A DNA stretch of 64,000 nt from Solirubrum koreensis (lineage in GTDB: Bacteria; Bacteroidota; Bacteroidia; Cytophagales; Hymenobacteraceae), in NCBI RefSeq assembly GCF_039541855.1, contig NZ_BAABHA010000001.1, forward strand, positions 124,001-188,000, given 5' to 3'. Position 1 is the stretch's first letter; every line of letters begins with the position of its first letter. The notes beneath the pieces are model-generated. The model saw nothing but the letters and a program-made list of their open reading frames with translations. It was not told the DNA's origin and made no database searches. Positions 43,371-52,642 of this stretch are shown in pieces. Made by a program: the position numbers and the translations under genes.

Positions 43371-44597
43371 ATGCCCTTCATGGCAAGCTGCCTTTCTGCC
43401 ACGCCCGCTGCCAAAGGCAAGCGCGGCTATCAGGTGTTGGGGCTGCTGTGGCTGATGCTGTTGGTGGGGCTTCCAAGCCGGGCTCAGCCCACGCAAACGT
43501 CGTTCTGGCGCAAGCTCAGTCCCGATTCGCTCACCAACCGCCCGCTGCGCTTCATACCCGTGCCGGTGCTGCAGTCTACGCCCGAGACCGGCCTGCGGGG
43601 CGGTATTGCGCTCGACTACTTCTTTAACTCCGGCACCTGGCCCGCCCGGCTGCCCGAGGAACTGCGCCGCCCCGGTGCTCCCACCGATTCGGCCCGCCTT
43701 GCTACGCGCGACTCGTTTGCCTTCGTTCAAGCGCTGTATAGTACCCGGCGGCAGCTTACCCTCGAAACCGTGTGGCAGGCCTATAGCCCGGCCGAGCGCT
43801 ACATTTTGCGCGGCCGCGCCGGCTACCAGGATTTTTCGGAGTACTACTGGGGGGTGGGCAACGAGACGCTAGCGGAGAAAGAGCGCAACAACGTTTTTTA
43901 TCAGCGCTGGTACGCGCAGCCGCGCACGTGGCGCCGCGTGCAGGGCAACTTTTTCGCCGGCCTGAGCTACCATTTCAGCCAAACCCAGCGGCTGCGCCTC
44001 GACGATGAAATGCTGGGCTACGAAGCCCTGGCGGGCAGCGACGGCAGCCGCGTGTCGGGCCTGGGCCCCTCGCTGCTGGCCGACTACCGCAACAACCCCT
44101 TCAGCCCCACGCGCGGCTGGTACGCCGAGTGGACAATGCACAATTTCGGGCGGGCCCTCGGCAGCCAGTTTCGCTACACCGAGTATCTTTTTGATATGCG
44201 CCGCTACCTGCGCCTGCCGCGCCAGTCCACGCTGGGTCTGCAGGCCGTGGGGCATTTTACCAGCGGCACCGTGCCGCTGCTGGAGCTGCCGCGCCTGGGC
44301 GGGCCCACCATCATGCGCGGCTTCGTGCAGGGCCGCTACCGCGACCAGCAGCTGTGGTCAATGCAAGCCGAGTACCGCTACCCGCTGAACCGGTTTCTGG
44401 TAGGGGCCGTGTTTGCTTCGGCCGGCGGGGTGGCCGCGTCGGTGCCGGATTTTGCCTGGAACAACACCCGCTACGCCGGGGGTGGGGGCCTGCGCGTGCT
44501 GCTCAACCGCAAGAAAAACCTGTACGCCCGCCTGGACCAGGCGTTTACTTCCAACGGCACCTCGAACTTCTACTTTCGGGTGATGGATGCCTTTTGA
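43371..44597 (+). CDS. BamA/TamA-like outer membrane beta-barrel protein
   Basis: 408 aa. A signal peptide ends near GLPSRAQ. After a short plug-like start (RPLRFIPVPVLQSTPETGLRGG) the rest alternates in aromatic-ended beta strands. The D15/Omp85 surface-antigen signature is near residue 235-330 (LLADYRNNPFSPTRGWYAEW, LGGPTIMRGFVQGRYRDQQLW), and the protein ends in a Phe. There are no POTRA domains, so it is a POTRA-less barrel of the TamA/BamA superfamily that probably acts in outer membrane insertion or transport. Confidence 0.85.
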   Translation: MPFMASCLSATPAAKGKRGYQVLGLLWLMLLVGLPSRAQPTQTSFWRKLSPDSLTNRPLRFIPVPVLQSTPETGLRGGIALDYFFNSGTWPARLPEELRRPGAPTDSARLATRDSFAFVQALYSTRRQLTLETVWQAYSPAERYILRGRAGYQDFSEYYWGVGNETLAEKERNNVFYQRWYAQPRTWRRVQGNFFAGLSYHFSQTQRLRLDDEMLGYEALAGSDGSRVSGLGPSLLADYRNNPFSPTRGWYAEWTMHNFGRALGSQFRYTEYLFDMRRYLRLPRQSTLGLQAVGHFTSGTVPLLELPRLGGPTIMRGFVQGRYRDQQLWSMQAEYRYPLNRFLVGAVFASAGGVAASVPDFAWNNTRYAGGGGLRVLLNRKKNLYARLDQAFTSNGTSNFYFRVMDAF

Positions 44598-44825
44598 TGG
44601 CTACTTTTGGGGTGTCGGCGGCGTCGGGCCTGTGTTGGCTCGAGCAGAGGCAAGCGGAGGTGTTCTGAACAACGCGTACCGCTTTTACGCGGAGCCCGAG
44701 CGCAAGAACTGGCTCAAGACGAGGAGTTCAAGCGCCGCCGTAATCGTCTGTAACCGAGAGGCAGCGGAGCTGTATTCCGTGCCATCTGAAATTAAGCTCG
44801 GCGAAGCTAAAAATCCATCGAATCC

Positions 44826-45452
44826 GTGCCCAAGCTCTCCATTCCCAAAATCCTGCTCGGCTTCGGCCTGCTCATCGTCCTCGGCTACATTGCGTCCGAT
44901 CTGTTCATCAGCGACGACCAATACGTTTTCAAGCTCAAGCAGGAGCGGAAACAGAAAAACGAGCAGTTCCGCCGCCACGGCGACTCGCCCCTTTCCGAAG
45001 AGCACCACGAGCGGTTCGACAGCCTGCACTACTTCGGCCCCGACCGCGACTACCGCCTCACGGCCCAGCTGGAGCGCCTGCCCGTCGGCGACACCATTAC
45101 GCTGCCCCTCACCGACGGCAAAGCCGACAAGTACACGCGCTTTGCCCGGGCTACATTTGAGCTGCAGGGCAAGCCGCAGCAGCTAACCTTGCTGCGCCGC
45201 GTCAGCAAAACTGATTCCACGCTGTTCGTGCCCTTCGCCGACCTCACCAACGGCCACGACACCTACGGCGGCGGCCGCTACCTCGACGTGGAAACGCCTG
45301 CCGCCAACGAGCAGGAGGTGGTCCTCGATTTCAACCGCACTTACAATCCGTATTGCGCCTACGAAGACGCCTTCGCGTGCCCCATGCCGCCCGCCGAAAA
45401 CCGCTTGAGCGTGGAAATAAAGGCCGGTGAAAAGACATATAAGGAACACTAA
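44826..45452 (+). CDS. DUF1684 family protein, membrane-anchored
   Basis: 208 aa from a GTG at 44826. One N-terminal membrane anchor (ILLGFGLLIVLGYIASDLF) is followed by a conserved DUF1684 domain: the RKQKNEQFRRHGDSPLSEE entry, HYFGPDRDYRLTAQLER, LFVPFADLTNGHDTYGGGRYLDVE, and DFNRTYNPYCAYEDAFACPMPPAENRLSVEIKAGE with its paired Cys. The family is widespread and uncharacterised. The domain faces the periplasm. It starts about 230 bases after the barrel gene and ends before pheT. Confidence 0.85.
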   Translation: MPKLSIPKILLGFGLLIVLGYIASDLFISDDQYVFKLKQERKQKNEQFRRHGDSPLSEEHHERFDSLHYFGPDRDYRLTAQLERLPVGDTITLPLTDGKADKYTRFARATFELQGKPQQLTLLRRVSKTDSTLFVPFADLTNGHDTYGGGRYLDVETPAANEQEVVLDFNRTYNPYCAYEDAFACPMPPAENRLSVEIKAGEKTYKEH

Positions 45453-45597
45453 GGGCCTTCCCGCTCTATAAGGCCGTCATGTCGAGTGCCGCCGAGGCAT
45501 CTCGCGTGCTGGATCCAGTTATCCTACACCCTGCTTTTGGGAGAGGAGCTGGAGGGAAGGTCTGATAGAAACCCGCCAACCCTTCCCGCTCACCTGC

Positions 45598-45605
45598 TAC
45601 TTTTG
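45598..45605 (+). promoter_or_regulatory. Candidate -7 box (TACTTTTG) of pheT
   Basis: An exact TAnnTTTG match, 61 bases before the pheT ATG. No clear TTG at the right spacing. Confidence 0.4.
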
Positions 45606-45666
45606 CACCCGTAAGCCGCCGCAGCTTTTACGTGCGTCGCCGCTTCCTTCTGACTTCGAATTCGCT

Positions 45667-48105
45667 ATGCAAATTTCCATCGACTGGCTCCGTACGCTGT
45701 TCCCCACCGATAAAACCCCGGCTGAACTCTCGGCCCTGCTCACCAGCGCCGGCCTCGAAGTAGAAGGCCTATCGGAGCTGGAAAGCGTGCCCGGCGGCCT
45801 GAAAGGTGTGGTGCTGGGCACGGTACTCACCTGCGAACGGCACCCCGATGCCGACAAGCTCAGCCTAACCACTGTGGACGTGGGCGACGAAACCCCGCGC
45901 CAGATTGTGTGCGGGGCACCCAACGTAGCCGCCGGCCAGCGTGTTGTAGTAGCTCTGGATGGTGCAGTATTGCACCCCAGCAGCGGCGAACCGTTCAAAA
46001 TCAAGAAGTCGAAAATCCGGGGCGCGGCTTCGGAAGGTATGATTTGCGCCGAAGACGAAATCGGCCTGGGCCAGTCGCACGCCGGCATTATGGTGCTGAC
46101 CACAGACCTGCCGAATGGCACGCCCGCCGCTGAGTACTTCGGCCTCGGCACCGACCACATCCTGGAAATCGGCCTGACGCCCAACCGCGCCGATGCTGCT
46201 TCGCACTTCGGTGTGGCCCGTGACCTGCGCGCCCTGCTGCGCCAGCCCGTGCAGCTGCCCGACGTGAGTAAGTTTCATGCCCCAGCTTCGGCCGAGCAGA
46301 ACATCAGCGTTGAGATTGAAGACGCTCACGGTTGCCCACGCTACGCCGGCTTGCTGCTGGAAGGCGTGCAAGTGGGCCCGAGCCCCGAGTGGCTGCAGCG
46401 CCGATTGCGCAGCATTGGCCTGGCGCCCATCAACAACGTGGTGGACGTAACCAATTACGTGCTCCATGAGCTGGGCCAGCCCCTGCACGCGTTCGATGCC
46501 GACCAGCTTGGTGGCAACGGCATTCGGGTGCGCCGCGCCGCAGCAGGGGAGAAGCTCACGACCCTCGACGGTACCGAGCGCAGCCTGAAAACCGACGACC
46601 TCGTTATTGCCGATGCCACGGGCCAAACCCTGGCACTGGCCGGCGTGTTCGGCGGCAAAACCTCGGGCGTGAGCGAAGTCAGCACCCGTGTGTTCCTCGA
46701 AAGTGCTTACTTCGAGCCCTCTGTAGCCCGCAAAACGGCGCAAAACCACCAGCTCAAAACCGACGCCTCGTTCCGCTTCGAGCGCGGCACCGACCCACAC
46801 ATGGTGCCGTTGGCCCTTAAGCGTGCCGCCTTGCTGTTGCAGGAGGTAGCTGGTGCCCGCATAGCTGCGCCGGTAGTGGATGTATATCCCACGCCCATCG
46901 AGTACACGCCGGTGCGTTTGCTGCTGCCGCGCGTGGAGCAGCTCATCGGCCACTACATTGCCCCCGACCGCATCCGCCAGATTCTCACCGACCTCGACAT
47001 TCTCATTGTTGAGGAAAACAACGACGTGGCCGGTGGCCCCGAGTGGATTCTGTCGGTTCCGCCGTATCGCGTGGACGTAACTCGCGAAGCCGACGTGGTA
47101 GAGGAAATCCTGCGCATTTACGGCTACGACCACGTGCCGCTGCGCCCCTTCAACGCTGCAGCCTTTCTGGCCAAGTTCCCGAACCCCGACCCCGAGCTGC
47201 TGCGCCAGGACGTGGCGCGCCTGCTCAGCGGCCAGGGCTACTCGGAAATCATTACCAACTCGCTCACCAACTCGCGCTACTACGAAGCTTCGCCCGAGCA
47301 GCCCGACGAAACCTTGGTACGCGTGCTGAACTACAACTCCGCCGACCTCGACGTGATGCGCCCCTCGCTGCTGCACACCGGCCTGGAAATCGTGCGGCAT
47401 AACGTGAACCGCCGTCAGCGTGATCTAAAGCTCTACGAGTTCGGCCGCAGCTACCACCGCCAGCCCGACGGCAGCTACAAGGAGCGGCCCACGCTGGCCC
47501 TTTACCTCACCGGTAATGTGCAGGCCGAAACCTGGCAGCAAAAGGACGAGAAAAACGCGTTTCACCACCTCGCCGGCACGGTGCAGCAACTGCTACGCAG
47601 CCTTGGCCACCCGCAGCCCGGCTCGCAGCCCGTGCAGCACCCCTACCTGAACGGCGGCCTCACGCTGCTGCTCCACAACCAACCTGTAGTACAAATCGGC
47701 AGCGTATCGCCGAAAGTGCTGAAGCAGATGGACGTGAACCAGCCCGTGTTTTACGCCGAACTGGACTGGCAGTGGCTGGCCAAAAAGTACCGCACCGCTA
47801 TGTCGGTAACGGAACTGGCCAAGTTCCCGGAAGTACGCCGCGACCTGTCGTTGGTAGTAGACCAGGGCGTAACCTTCGAGCAGCTGCGCCAGATTGCGGT
47901 GAAGGCCGAGAAGAAATTGCTGCGCGAAGTGAACGTGTTCGACGTGTACCAGGGCGAAAACCTGGGCGCGGGCAAGAAGTCGTACTCGCTTAGCTTTCAG
48001 CTGCAAGACCCCGAGCGCACCCTCACCGACCAGGCCATCGACCAGGTAATGCAGAAGCTCATGGCGCAGTTCGAGCAGCAGGCCGGCGCCGTCATCCGCA
48101 AATAA
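45667..48105 (+). CDS. pheT: Phenylalanine--tRNA ligase, beta subunit
   Basis: 812 aa, full length for the bacterial beta subunit. Domain order fits: N-terminal B1 with the OB-fold tRNA-binding region (about 40-150, LTCERHPDADKLSLTTVDVG), the B3/B4 editing domain (about 210-390), two B5 domains, the inactive synthetase-like core with YGYDHVPLRPFNA (about 480), and a ferredoxin-fold anticodon-binding C-terminus (FPEVRRDLSLVVDQGVTFEQ, VNVFDVYQGENLG). It pairs with PheS, whose gene is not in this window, so the two are unlinked here. It charges tRNA-Phe. Confidence 0.97.
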   Translation: MQISIDWLRTLFPTDKTPAELSALLTSAGLEVEGLSELESVPGGLKGVVLGTVLTCERHPDADKLSLTTVDVGDETPRQIVCGAPNVAAGQRVVVALDGAVLHPSSGEPFKIKKSKIRGAASEGMICAEDEIGLGQSHAGIMVLTTDLPNGTPAAEYFGLGTDHILEIGLTPNRADAASHFGVARDLRALLRQPVQLPDVSKFHAPASAEQNISVEIEDAHGCPRYAGLLLEGVQVGPSPEWLQRRLRSIGLAPINNVVDVTNYVLHELGQPLHAFDADQLGGNGIRVRRAAAGEKLTTLDGTERSLKTDDLVIADATGQTLALAGVFGGKTSGVSEVSTRVFLESAYFEPSVARKTAQNHQLKTDASFRFERGTDPHMVPLALKRAALLLQEVAGARIAAPVVDVYPTPIEYTPVRLLLPRVEQLIGHYIAPDRIRQILTDLDILIVEENNDVAGGPEWILSVPPYRVDVTREADVVEEILRIYGYDHVPLRPFNAAAFLAKFPNPDPELLRQDVARLLSGQGYSEIITNSLTNSRYYEASPEQPDETLVRVLNYNSADLDVMRPSLLHTGLEIVRHNVNRRQRDLKLYEFGRSYHRQPDGSYKERPTLALYLTGNVQAETWQQKDEKNAFHHLAGTVQQLLRSLGHPQPGSQPVQHPYLNGGLTLLLHNQPVVQIGSVSPKVLKQMDVNQPVFYAELDWQWLAKKYRTAMSVTELAKFPEVRRDLSLVVDQGVTFEQLRQIAVKAEKKLLREVNVFDVYQGENLGAGKKSYSLSFQLQDPERTLTDQAIDQVMQKLMAQFEQQAGAVIRK

Positions 48106-48195
48106 TCCAGAGAGGTACTGCCTCCCTGGGCCGTAGGACCGCTCTCGATGCCGACGATGCGTGGCTAGCTGAAGCCTGGGCATCAAACCTTCAAG

Positions 48196-48228
48196 CCCTG
48201 CCGGAGCCTCAAGCCCGGCAGGGTTTTT
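48196..48228 (+). terminator. Intrinsic terminator after pheT
   Basis: 9-bp arms (48196-48204 and 48215-48223) with a 10-nt loop and a T5 run. Confidence 0.75.
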
Positions 48229-48274
48229 CGCTTCCGCGCTGTCATTTCATTACTTTGCCGGGAAATTTTCCTGC

Positions 48275-48571
48275 ATGGCTTCTTCTCAGCAACTCGCTCA
48301 ACTCGACCGCCTCGAACGGCAGGTGGCCACTTTAGTGGCTGCCTATCAGCATGTGCGCGAGGAGTTGGCCGATGCTCAAACCACCATTTCCCAGTTGCAA
48401 GCCGACATCCGCGACCGGGACCGGCAGCTGCGGGAGCACCAGAACCAGGAAAATATTGTTAAACTTGCTAATACCATAGCCGGCGAGCCGGCTGCCGCAA
48501 CAGAGCTGAAACAACGTCTCAACGAATACATCCGCGAGCTAGATAAGTGCCTTGCCTATTTGAGGGAGTAA
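48275..48571 (+). CDS. Short coiled-coil protein upstream of zapA
   Basis: 98 aa, almost entirely one amphipathic helix with heptad character (QLDRLERQVATLVAAYQHVR, LQADIRDRDRQLREHQNQ), then a small helical end LNEYIRELDKCLAYLRE. No signal peptide. Its gene lies 34 bases upstream of zapA in the same direction, so a division-related partner (a ZapB-like coiled coil) is possible but unproven. Confidence 0.7.
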   Translation: MASSQQLAQLDRLERQVATLVAAYQHVREELADAQTTISQLQADIRDRDRQLREHQNQENIVKLANTIAGEPAAATELKQRLNEYIRELDKCLAYLRE

Positions 48572-48605
48572 CCCCGCCGCCCACCGCATGACCACCTAAC
48601 CCACC

Positions 48606-48896
48606 GTGACCGAACTCTCCGTTAAAATCCGCATCGCCGACCGTGACTACCCCCTGCGGGTGTCGCCACAGGAAGAGGAGCGCCTGCGTTACGCGGGTCG
48701 CTTGCTGAACGAGCGGCTGAAGGAATTTCGGGAACAGTACGGCATTCAGGACAAGCAGGACCTGCTGGCCATGATTGCCCTTACAACCCTGGCCGACGGC
48801 GTGAAGGCCACGAAGGAAAAGGACGGTACCGATGCTGCCCTCACCGAGCGCCTTGTGCGTTTGGACGAGATGTTGTCGTCGGTGGTACTCGCCTAA
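48606..48896 (+). CDS. zapA: Cell division protein ZapA
   Basis: 96 aa from a GTG at 48606. The ZapA fold starts LSVKIRIADRDYPLRVSPQE and continues with EERLRYAGRLLNERLKEFR and the long dimerisation helix QDLLAMIALTTLADGVKATK. It bundles FtsZ protofilaments at the division ring. The gene sits between the coiled-coil gene and rny. Confidence 0.85.
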   Translation: MTELSVKIRIADRDYPLRVSPQEEERLRYAGRLLNERLKEFREQYGIQDKQDLLAMIALTTLADGVKATKEKDGTDAALTERLVRLDEMLSSVVLA

Positions 48897-49010
48897 CAGA
48901 CACATATCCACGGGGCAGCCGGCCCGGTGGTTTTTGCCCGCATAGCTGCCGTTGCGGCAGCCGCTTACTCCACGGCTGTGGTGCTTGTTCCATTCCCAAC
49001 AATCACCCCC

Positions 49011-50672
49011 ATGGATATAATATACATAGTACTAGCCGCTGTCGTGGCCCTTGTAGTGGGCTTCGTGGCGGGTAGGCAAATGGCCGGCAAAGCCCGGCAG
49101 GACGTGGAAACGCAGGCCCAGGCCCGCGCCCAGGAACTGCTGCAGGAAGCCGAAGCCAAGGCCAACCGCGTGCGCGATGAGCGCATTCAGCAGGCCAAAG
49201 ACAAAGCCCGTCAGATTCGCAACGAATCGGAGCAGGAAATCCGTCGTCTTCGCCAGGAAGCCGACCAGGATCTGGCGCAGCGCCGGGAAGTAGTAATTCA
49301 GCAAGAAGCCAGCGTAAAGCAGCTCACCCAGGCTTCGCAGCGCCAACTGGAGCAAGTACAGCGCAAGGAAAAAGAATTGGATACCCTGCGCGAGAAGGTG
49401 CAGAACGACACCCAGCGGCAGCTGGAGAAACTGGAAGCCCAGGAAGAAAAACGCCGCCAGGAGCACGACGAATTACTGGCCGAGCTGCGCCAGGAGCAAA
49501 GCGAGGTAGAAGAGCAGCGCCTCCAGATTCAGGCCCAGCTGGAGACTATTTCGGGCCTTACGGCCGCCGAAGCCCGCGAGCAATTGGTGGAATCGTTGAA
49601 GAACGAAGCCCAGATTCAGGCGTCCAGCTACATCAAGGATACTGTGGCCCAAGCCAAGCTGTCGGCTACCAAAGACGCCAAGAAAGTGGTGCTGGAAACC
49701 ATTCAGCGTACCGCCGCCGAACACGCCATCGAGAACTGCGTGTCGGTGTTCAACATCGAATCAGACGACGTTAAGGGTAAGATTATCGGCCGCGAAGGGC
49801 GCAACATCCGCGCTCTGGAAGCCGCTACCGGCGTCGAGATTATAGTAGACGACACGCCCGAGGCCATCATCATTTCGGGCTTCGACCCGGTGCGCCGCGA
49901 AGTGGCCCGCCTCTCGCTGCACTTGCTGGTGAAAGACGGCCGCATTCACCCGGCCCGCATCGAGGAAATCGTAGCCAAGACGCGCAAGAACATCGACGAG
50001 GAAATCGTGGAAATTGGCGAACGGACCATTGTGGACCTCGGCATTCACGGCCTGCACCCCGAACTGATTAAGATGGTGGGCCGCATGCGTTTCCGCTCGT
50101 CGTACGGCCAGAACCTGCTGCAACACTCGCGCGAAGTATCCAACCTCTGCGCCACCATGGCGGCTGAGCTGGGTCTGAACGTGAAGCATGCCCGCCGTGC
50201 CGGCCTCCTGCACGACATTGGTAAGGTGAGCACCGAGGAACCCGAGCTGCCCCACGCCATTCTGGGCATGGAGCTGGCCAAGAAGTACAAGGAGCACCCC
50301 GACGTGGTTAACGCCATTGGTGCCCACCACGACGAAATTGAAATGACCGCGCTCATTTCGCCCATCATCCAAGCCTGCGACGCCATCAGCGGCTCGCGCC
50401 CCGGTGCCCGCCGCGAAATGATGGAGAGCTACATCAAGCGCCTCAAGCAGCTGGAGGAAACGGCCAACGGCTTCAAGGGCGTGAATCAGTGCTACGCCAT
50501 TCAGGCCGGCCGCGAGCTGCGCGTGATTGTGGACGCCGACAACGTAACCGACGACCGCGCGCAAGAGCTGTCCAGCGAGATTTCGCAGAAAATCGAGAAG
50601 GAAATGCAGTACCCCGGCCAGATTAAAGTGACGGTGATACGCGAAATGCGCGCCGTGGCTTACGCCAAGTAA
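49011..50672 (+). CDS. rny: Ribonuclease Y
   Basis: 553 aa from the ATG at 49011, which opens with the membrane anchor IIYIVLAAVVALVVGFVAG. A coiled coil follows to about residue 235. The KH domain is about 245-310 (FNIESDDVKGKIIGREGRN, VEIIVDDTPEAIIISGF). The HD domain is about 365-455 with LRFRSSYGQNLLQHSREV-type residues (here MRFRSSYGQNLLQHS), ARRAGLLHDIGKV and IGAHHDEIEM. The C-terminal domain ends VTVIREMRAVAYAK. RNase Y starts mRNA decay at the membrane. Confidence 0.96.
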   Translation: MDIIYIVLAAVVALVVGFVAGRQMAGKARQDVETQAQARAQELLQEAEAKANRVRDERIQQAKDKARQIRNESEQEIRRLRQEADQDLAQRREVVIQQEASVKQLTQASQRQLEQVQRKEKELDTLREKVQNDTQRQLEKLEAQEEKRRQEHDELLAELRQEQSEVEEQRLQIQAQLETISGLTAAEAREQLVESLKNEAQIQASSYIKDTVAQAKLSATKDAKKVVLETIQRTAAEHAIENCVSVFNIESDDVKGKIIGREGRNIRALEAATGVEIIVDDTPEAIIISGFDPVRREVARLSLHLLVKDGRIHPARIEEIVAKTRKNIDEEIVEIGERTIVDLGIHGLHPELIKMVGRMRFRSSYGQNLLQHSREVSNLCATMAAELGLNVKHARRAGLLHDIGKVSTEEPELPHAILGMELAKKYKEHPDVVNAIGAHHDEIEMTALISPIIQACDAISGSRPGARREMMESYIKRLKQLEETANGFKGVNQCYAIQAGRELRVIVDADNVTDDRAQELSSEISQKIEKEMQYPGQIKVTVIREMRAVAYAK

Positions 50673-50694
50673 CCCATCAGCCGACGCAGTACCT

Positions 50695-50732
50695 AAACCG
50701 CCCGTTGCAACAGCTGTTGCAACGGGCGGTTT
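50695..50732 (+). terminator. Perfect palindrome terminator after rny
   Basis: Two 19-nt arms meet at 50713/50714 with no loop. The 3' arm ends in GGTTT. Confidence 0.78.
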
Positions 50733-50974
50733 GCTGTGAACGATAGTCATTCAGTAGAACAAGGGAACAAAAGCGAGTTTTTATTCCACGGCTGAGGTGA
50801 ATTACAAAGTCAGATCTAATTCTATGTTTAAAGGAGTTAAAGGTGGTTTTAGAGGCTTAAATGGGTAGATTGAGCCACGATTTTCCGCGTTTGTAAAGTC
50901 AGATAATGGTGAAATCAGAGGTCGAGTTGCGGACAATGCCCACGTAGGTTTGGAGCATACTTCAACCCGCTATC

Positions 50975-51799
50975 ATGCTCCTGCGCTTTTCTACTGTTGT
51001 TGCTTCTGCTGTTCTATTGAGTGTTTGCCTCAGCAGCTGTTCCGTGTATGCTCCTATGCAACCTACTGCGTCGGGCATACGGGCGCAGGGGGAAGCTGAA
51101 TACACAGGAACTATACACGCCAACGGCCGACTTGAAGGCTCTGCGGTGTATTCGCCGTTGCCGCATGTGCTGGTTAATGGAGCCGCAACCTTCCGTCCCA
51201 AAATCGGAGATACGACCTATACAGCAACCCGGCAGTGGGAAGCCGGTGCTGGCACGTACTGGGCCTTGGGGCAGCATCTAATTGTGACCGGCATGGCCGG
51301 CGTAGGGCAAGCCAATTCCCGGCGGGGCTTCCTGGAACTGCCGGGCATATTTTCGAACGCCGGGGTTTCGCTCACCGACTACCAAGCTCGTTACAATAAA
51401 GTATACGGGCAACTAGGCCTGCATTACGATTTCCGGGGTGGCTCGATAGGAGCGAATTACCGCCTTACCCACCTGCAGTTTCAGTCGTTTACTTACCGCA
51501 ATTCAGAGCTGCAAATGCATCTACCCGTGTCGATGCCGCGCATGCTGCGCCACGAGCCCATGCTCTACGGCCGAATTGACCTGGACCGTGCCCGGCCGCG
51601 ACGTTGGCAGCTACAAGGTTCGGTTGGGCTGTCATACAGCCAAGGGCCCGAACAGAAAGGGGAGGAACGGATTTTTCAGCAGGAAATTAATCGTACGCGC
51701 ATGCCGCTAATCAGCACGAGCGTGGGCGTGGTATTTCGCCCCGATTGGCTGAGAGGGGAGAGCAAAAACAGCAAAGCTGCGGCCGAAAAAATGCGTTAG
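50975..51799 (+). CDS. Lipoprotein family member A (outer-membrane, beta-rich)
   Basis: 274 aa. The lipoprotein signal (VVASAVLLSVCLSSC) ends at the lipobox Cys. Right after it, CSVYAPMQPTASGIRAQGEA is nearly shared with the gene at 56937 and the last residues end in beta strand VVFRPDWLRG. In between are strands with the common blocks AVYSPLPHVLVNGAATF and RYNKVYGQLGL. Overall it is beta-rich like small outer membrane barrels, but with a lipid anchor. First of four related genes in this area. No known domain recognised. Confidence 0.75.
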   Translation: MLLRFSTVVASAVLLSVCLSSCSVYAPMQPTASGIRAQGEAEYTGTIHANGRLEGSAVYSPLPHVLVNGAATFRPKIGDTTYTATRQWEAGAGTYWALGQHLIVTGMAGVGQANSRRGFLELPGIFSNAGVSLTDYQARYNKVYGQLGLHYDFRGGSIGANYRLTHLQFQSFTYRNSELQMHLPVSMPRMLRHEPMLYGRIDLDRARPRRWQLQGSVGLSYSQGPEQKGEERIFQQEINRTRMPLISTSVGVVFRPDWLRGESKNSKAAAEKMR

Positions 51800-51885
51800 T
51801 CAAAGCGGGTACTGAATAGTGCTCTGGACCAGAACCTCGCACAAGCTTGCTTGATACTGTCTTTTCCACCGTCTGCTGATGAACC

Positions 51886-52632
51886 ATGCGTCAAATCTTT
51901 GTATTCGTTTTAGTGGCGCTGGCAAGTGGGGTTAGCAGTTGTGCTGTTTACTCGCCTGAGCTGCCCGTGCTCCCTTTGGTGCAAGATCGTGGCCAAAGCG
52001 AAGTACAAGGGAACATGAATGGTTTCTCCAAGCTTGGAATGGACCTTGCTTATTCCCCGCTCAAGCATGTGGTGCTTACCGGGGCTGGCTCGTTTGGTCT
52101 CCACAGCCGCACAGACAATCCTTATCGAACGCGTTACACTACCAGCCTTGGAGGCGGGCTTTACACGATGGTAGGCAAAGCGCTGTACCTGTCGGTGCTG
52201 GGCAGTTACGGCATAGCTGCTAGCCGTGTAAGCTACAATGGCTACAGTGCTTTGGACACCCTACCCGGCCAAGTGCTTACCGAGTACCGTGCCGCTTATC
52301 GGCCTTACAGCGGGCAACTGTGTCTGGCTTTCTTAGGCGAAGGCGTGAGTGGCGGCTTGTTGGTTCGGCAAACTTGGCTTGATGTACGACGCTTAACCCG
52401 TAACGGAGGCCCGGTTGGTGGGCAGGCCACGGAGTATTTTGAGCCGGCGCTGTTTCTGCGGTTCGGGCGGCGGGCTTGGCAGGGACACGCCACGCTGGGG
52501 TTCTCGTCACCCAATGCAAATATGCGCTTGGGGCTGCAGCGTGAAGAGCAACGGTACTTAGCGGCCAATACTTTGATGATTGGAATGGGTCTGGTAGTGC
52601 GCCCCCACCTGTTAAGGAAATCATTTCAATGA
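51886..52632 (+). CDS. Lipoprotein family member B
   Basis: 248 aa. Lipobox LASGVSSC, then AVYSPELPVLPL, the shared Y-S-P-L-x-H block (LAYSPLKHVVLTGAGSF), the Y-x-GQL block (RAAYRPYSGQLCLAFL) and the terminal strand IGMGLVVRPHLLR, which matches member A in position. It follows A by 86 bases in the same direction and probably belongs to one unit. Its stop lies 10 bases from the convergent flavoprotein gene. Confidence 0.75.
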   Translation: MRQIFVFVLVALASGVSSCAVYSPELPVLPLVQDRGQSEVQGNMNGFSKLGMDLAYSPLKHVVLTGAGSFGLHSRTDNPYRTRYTTSLGGGLYTMVGKALYLSVLGSYGIAASRVSYNGYSALDTLPGQVLTEYRAAYRPYSGQLCLAFLGEGVSGGLLVRQTWLDVRRLTRNGGPVGGQATEYFEPALFLRFGRRAWQGHATLGFSSPNANMRLGLQREEQRYLAANTLMIGMGLVVRPHLLRKSFQ

Positions 52633-52642
52633 CGCCCGTGGC

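Noticed and set aside
45865..47400. A 511-aa minus-strand open frame within pheT
   Set aside because: It is antisense to a strongly conserved gene and shows a His/Gln/Val-rich composition without domain content.
48897..49010. A 6S RNA or other small RNA between zapA and rny
   Set aside because: 6S RNA lies beside zapA in gamma-proteobacteria, but this gap is only about 114 bases and shows just one short hairpin (GCTGCC/GGCAGC), too small for 6S.
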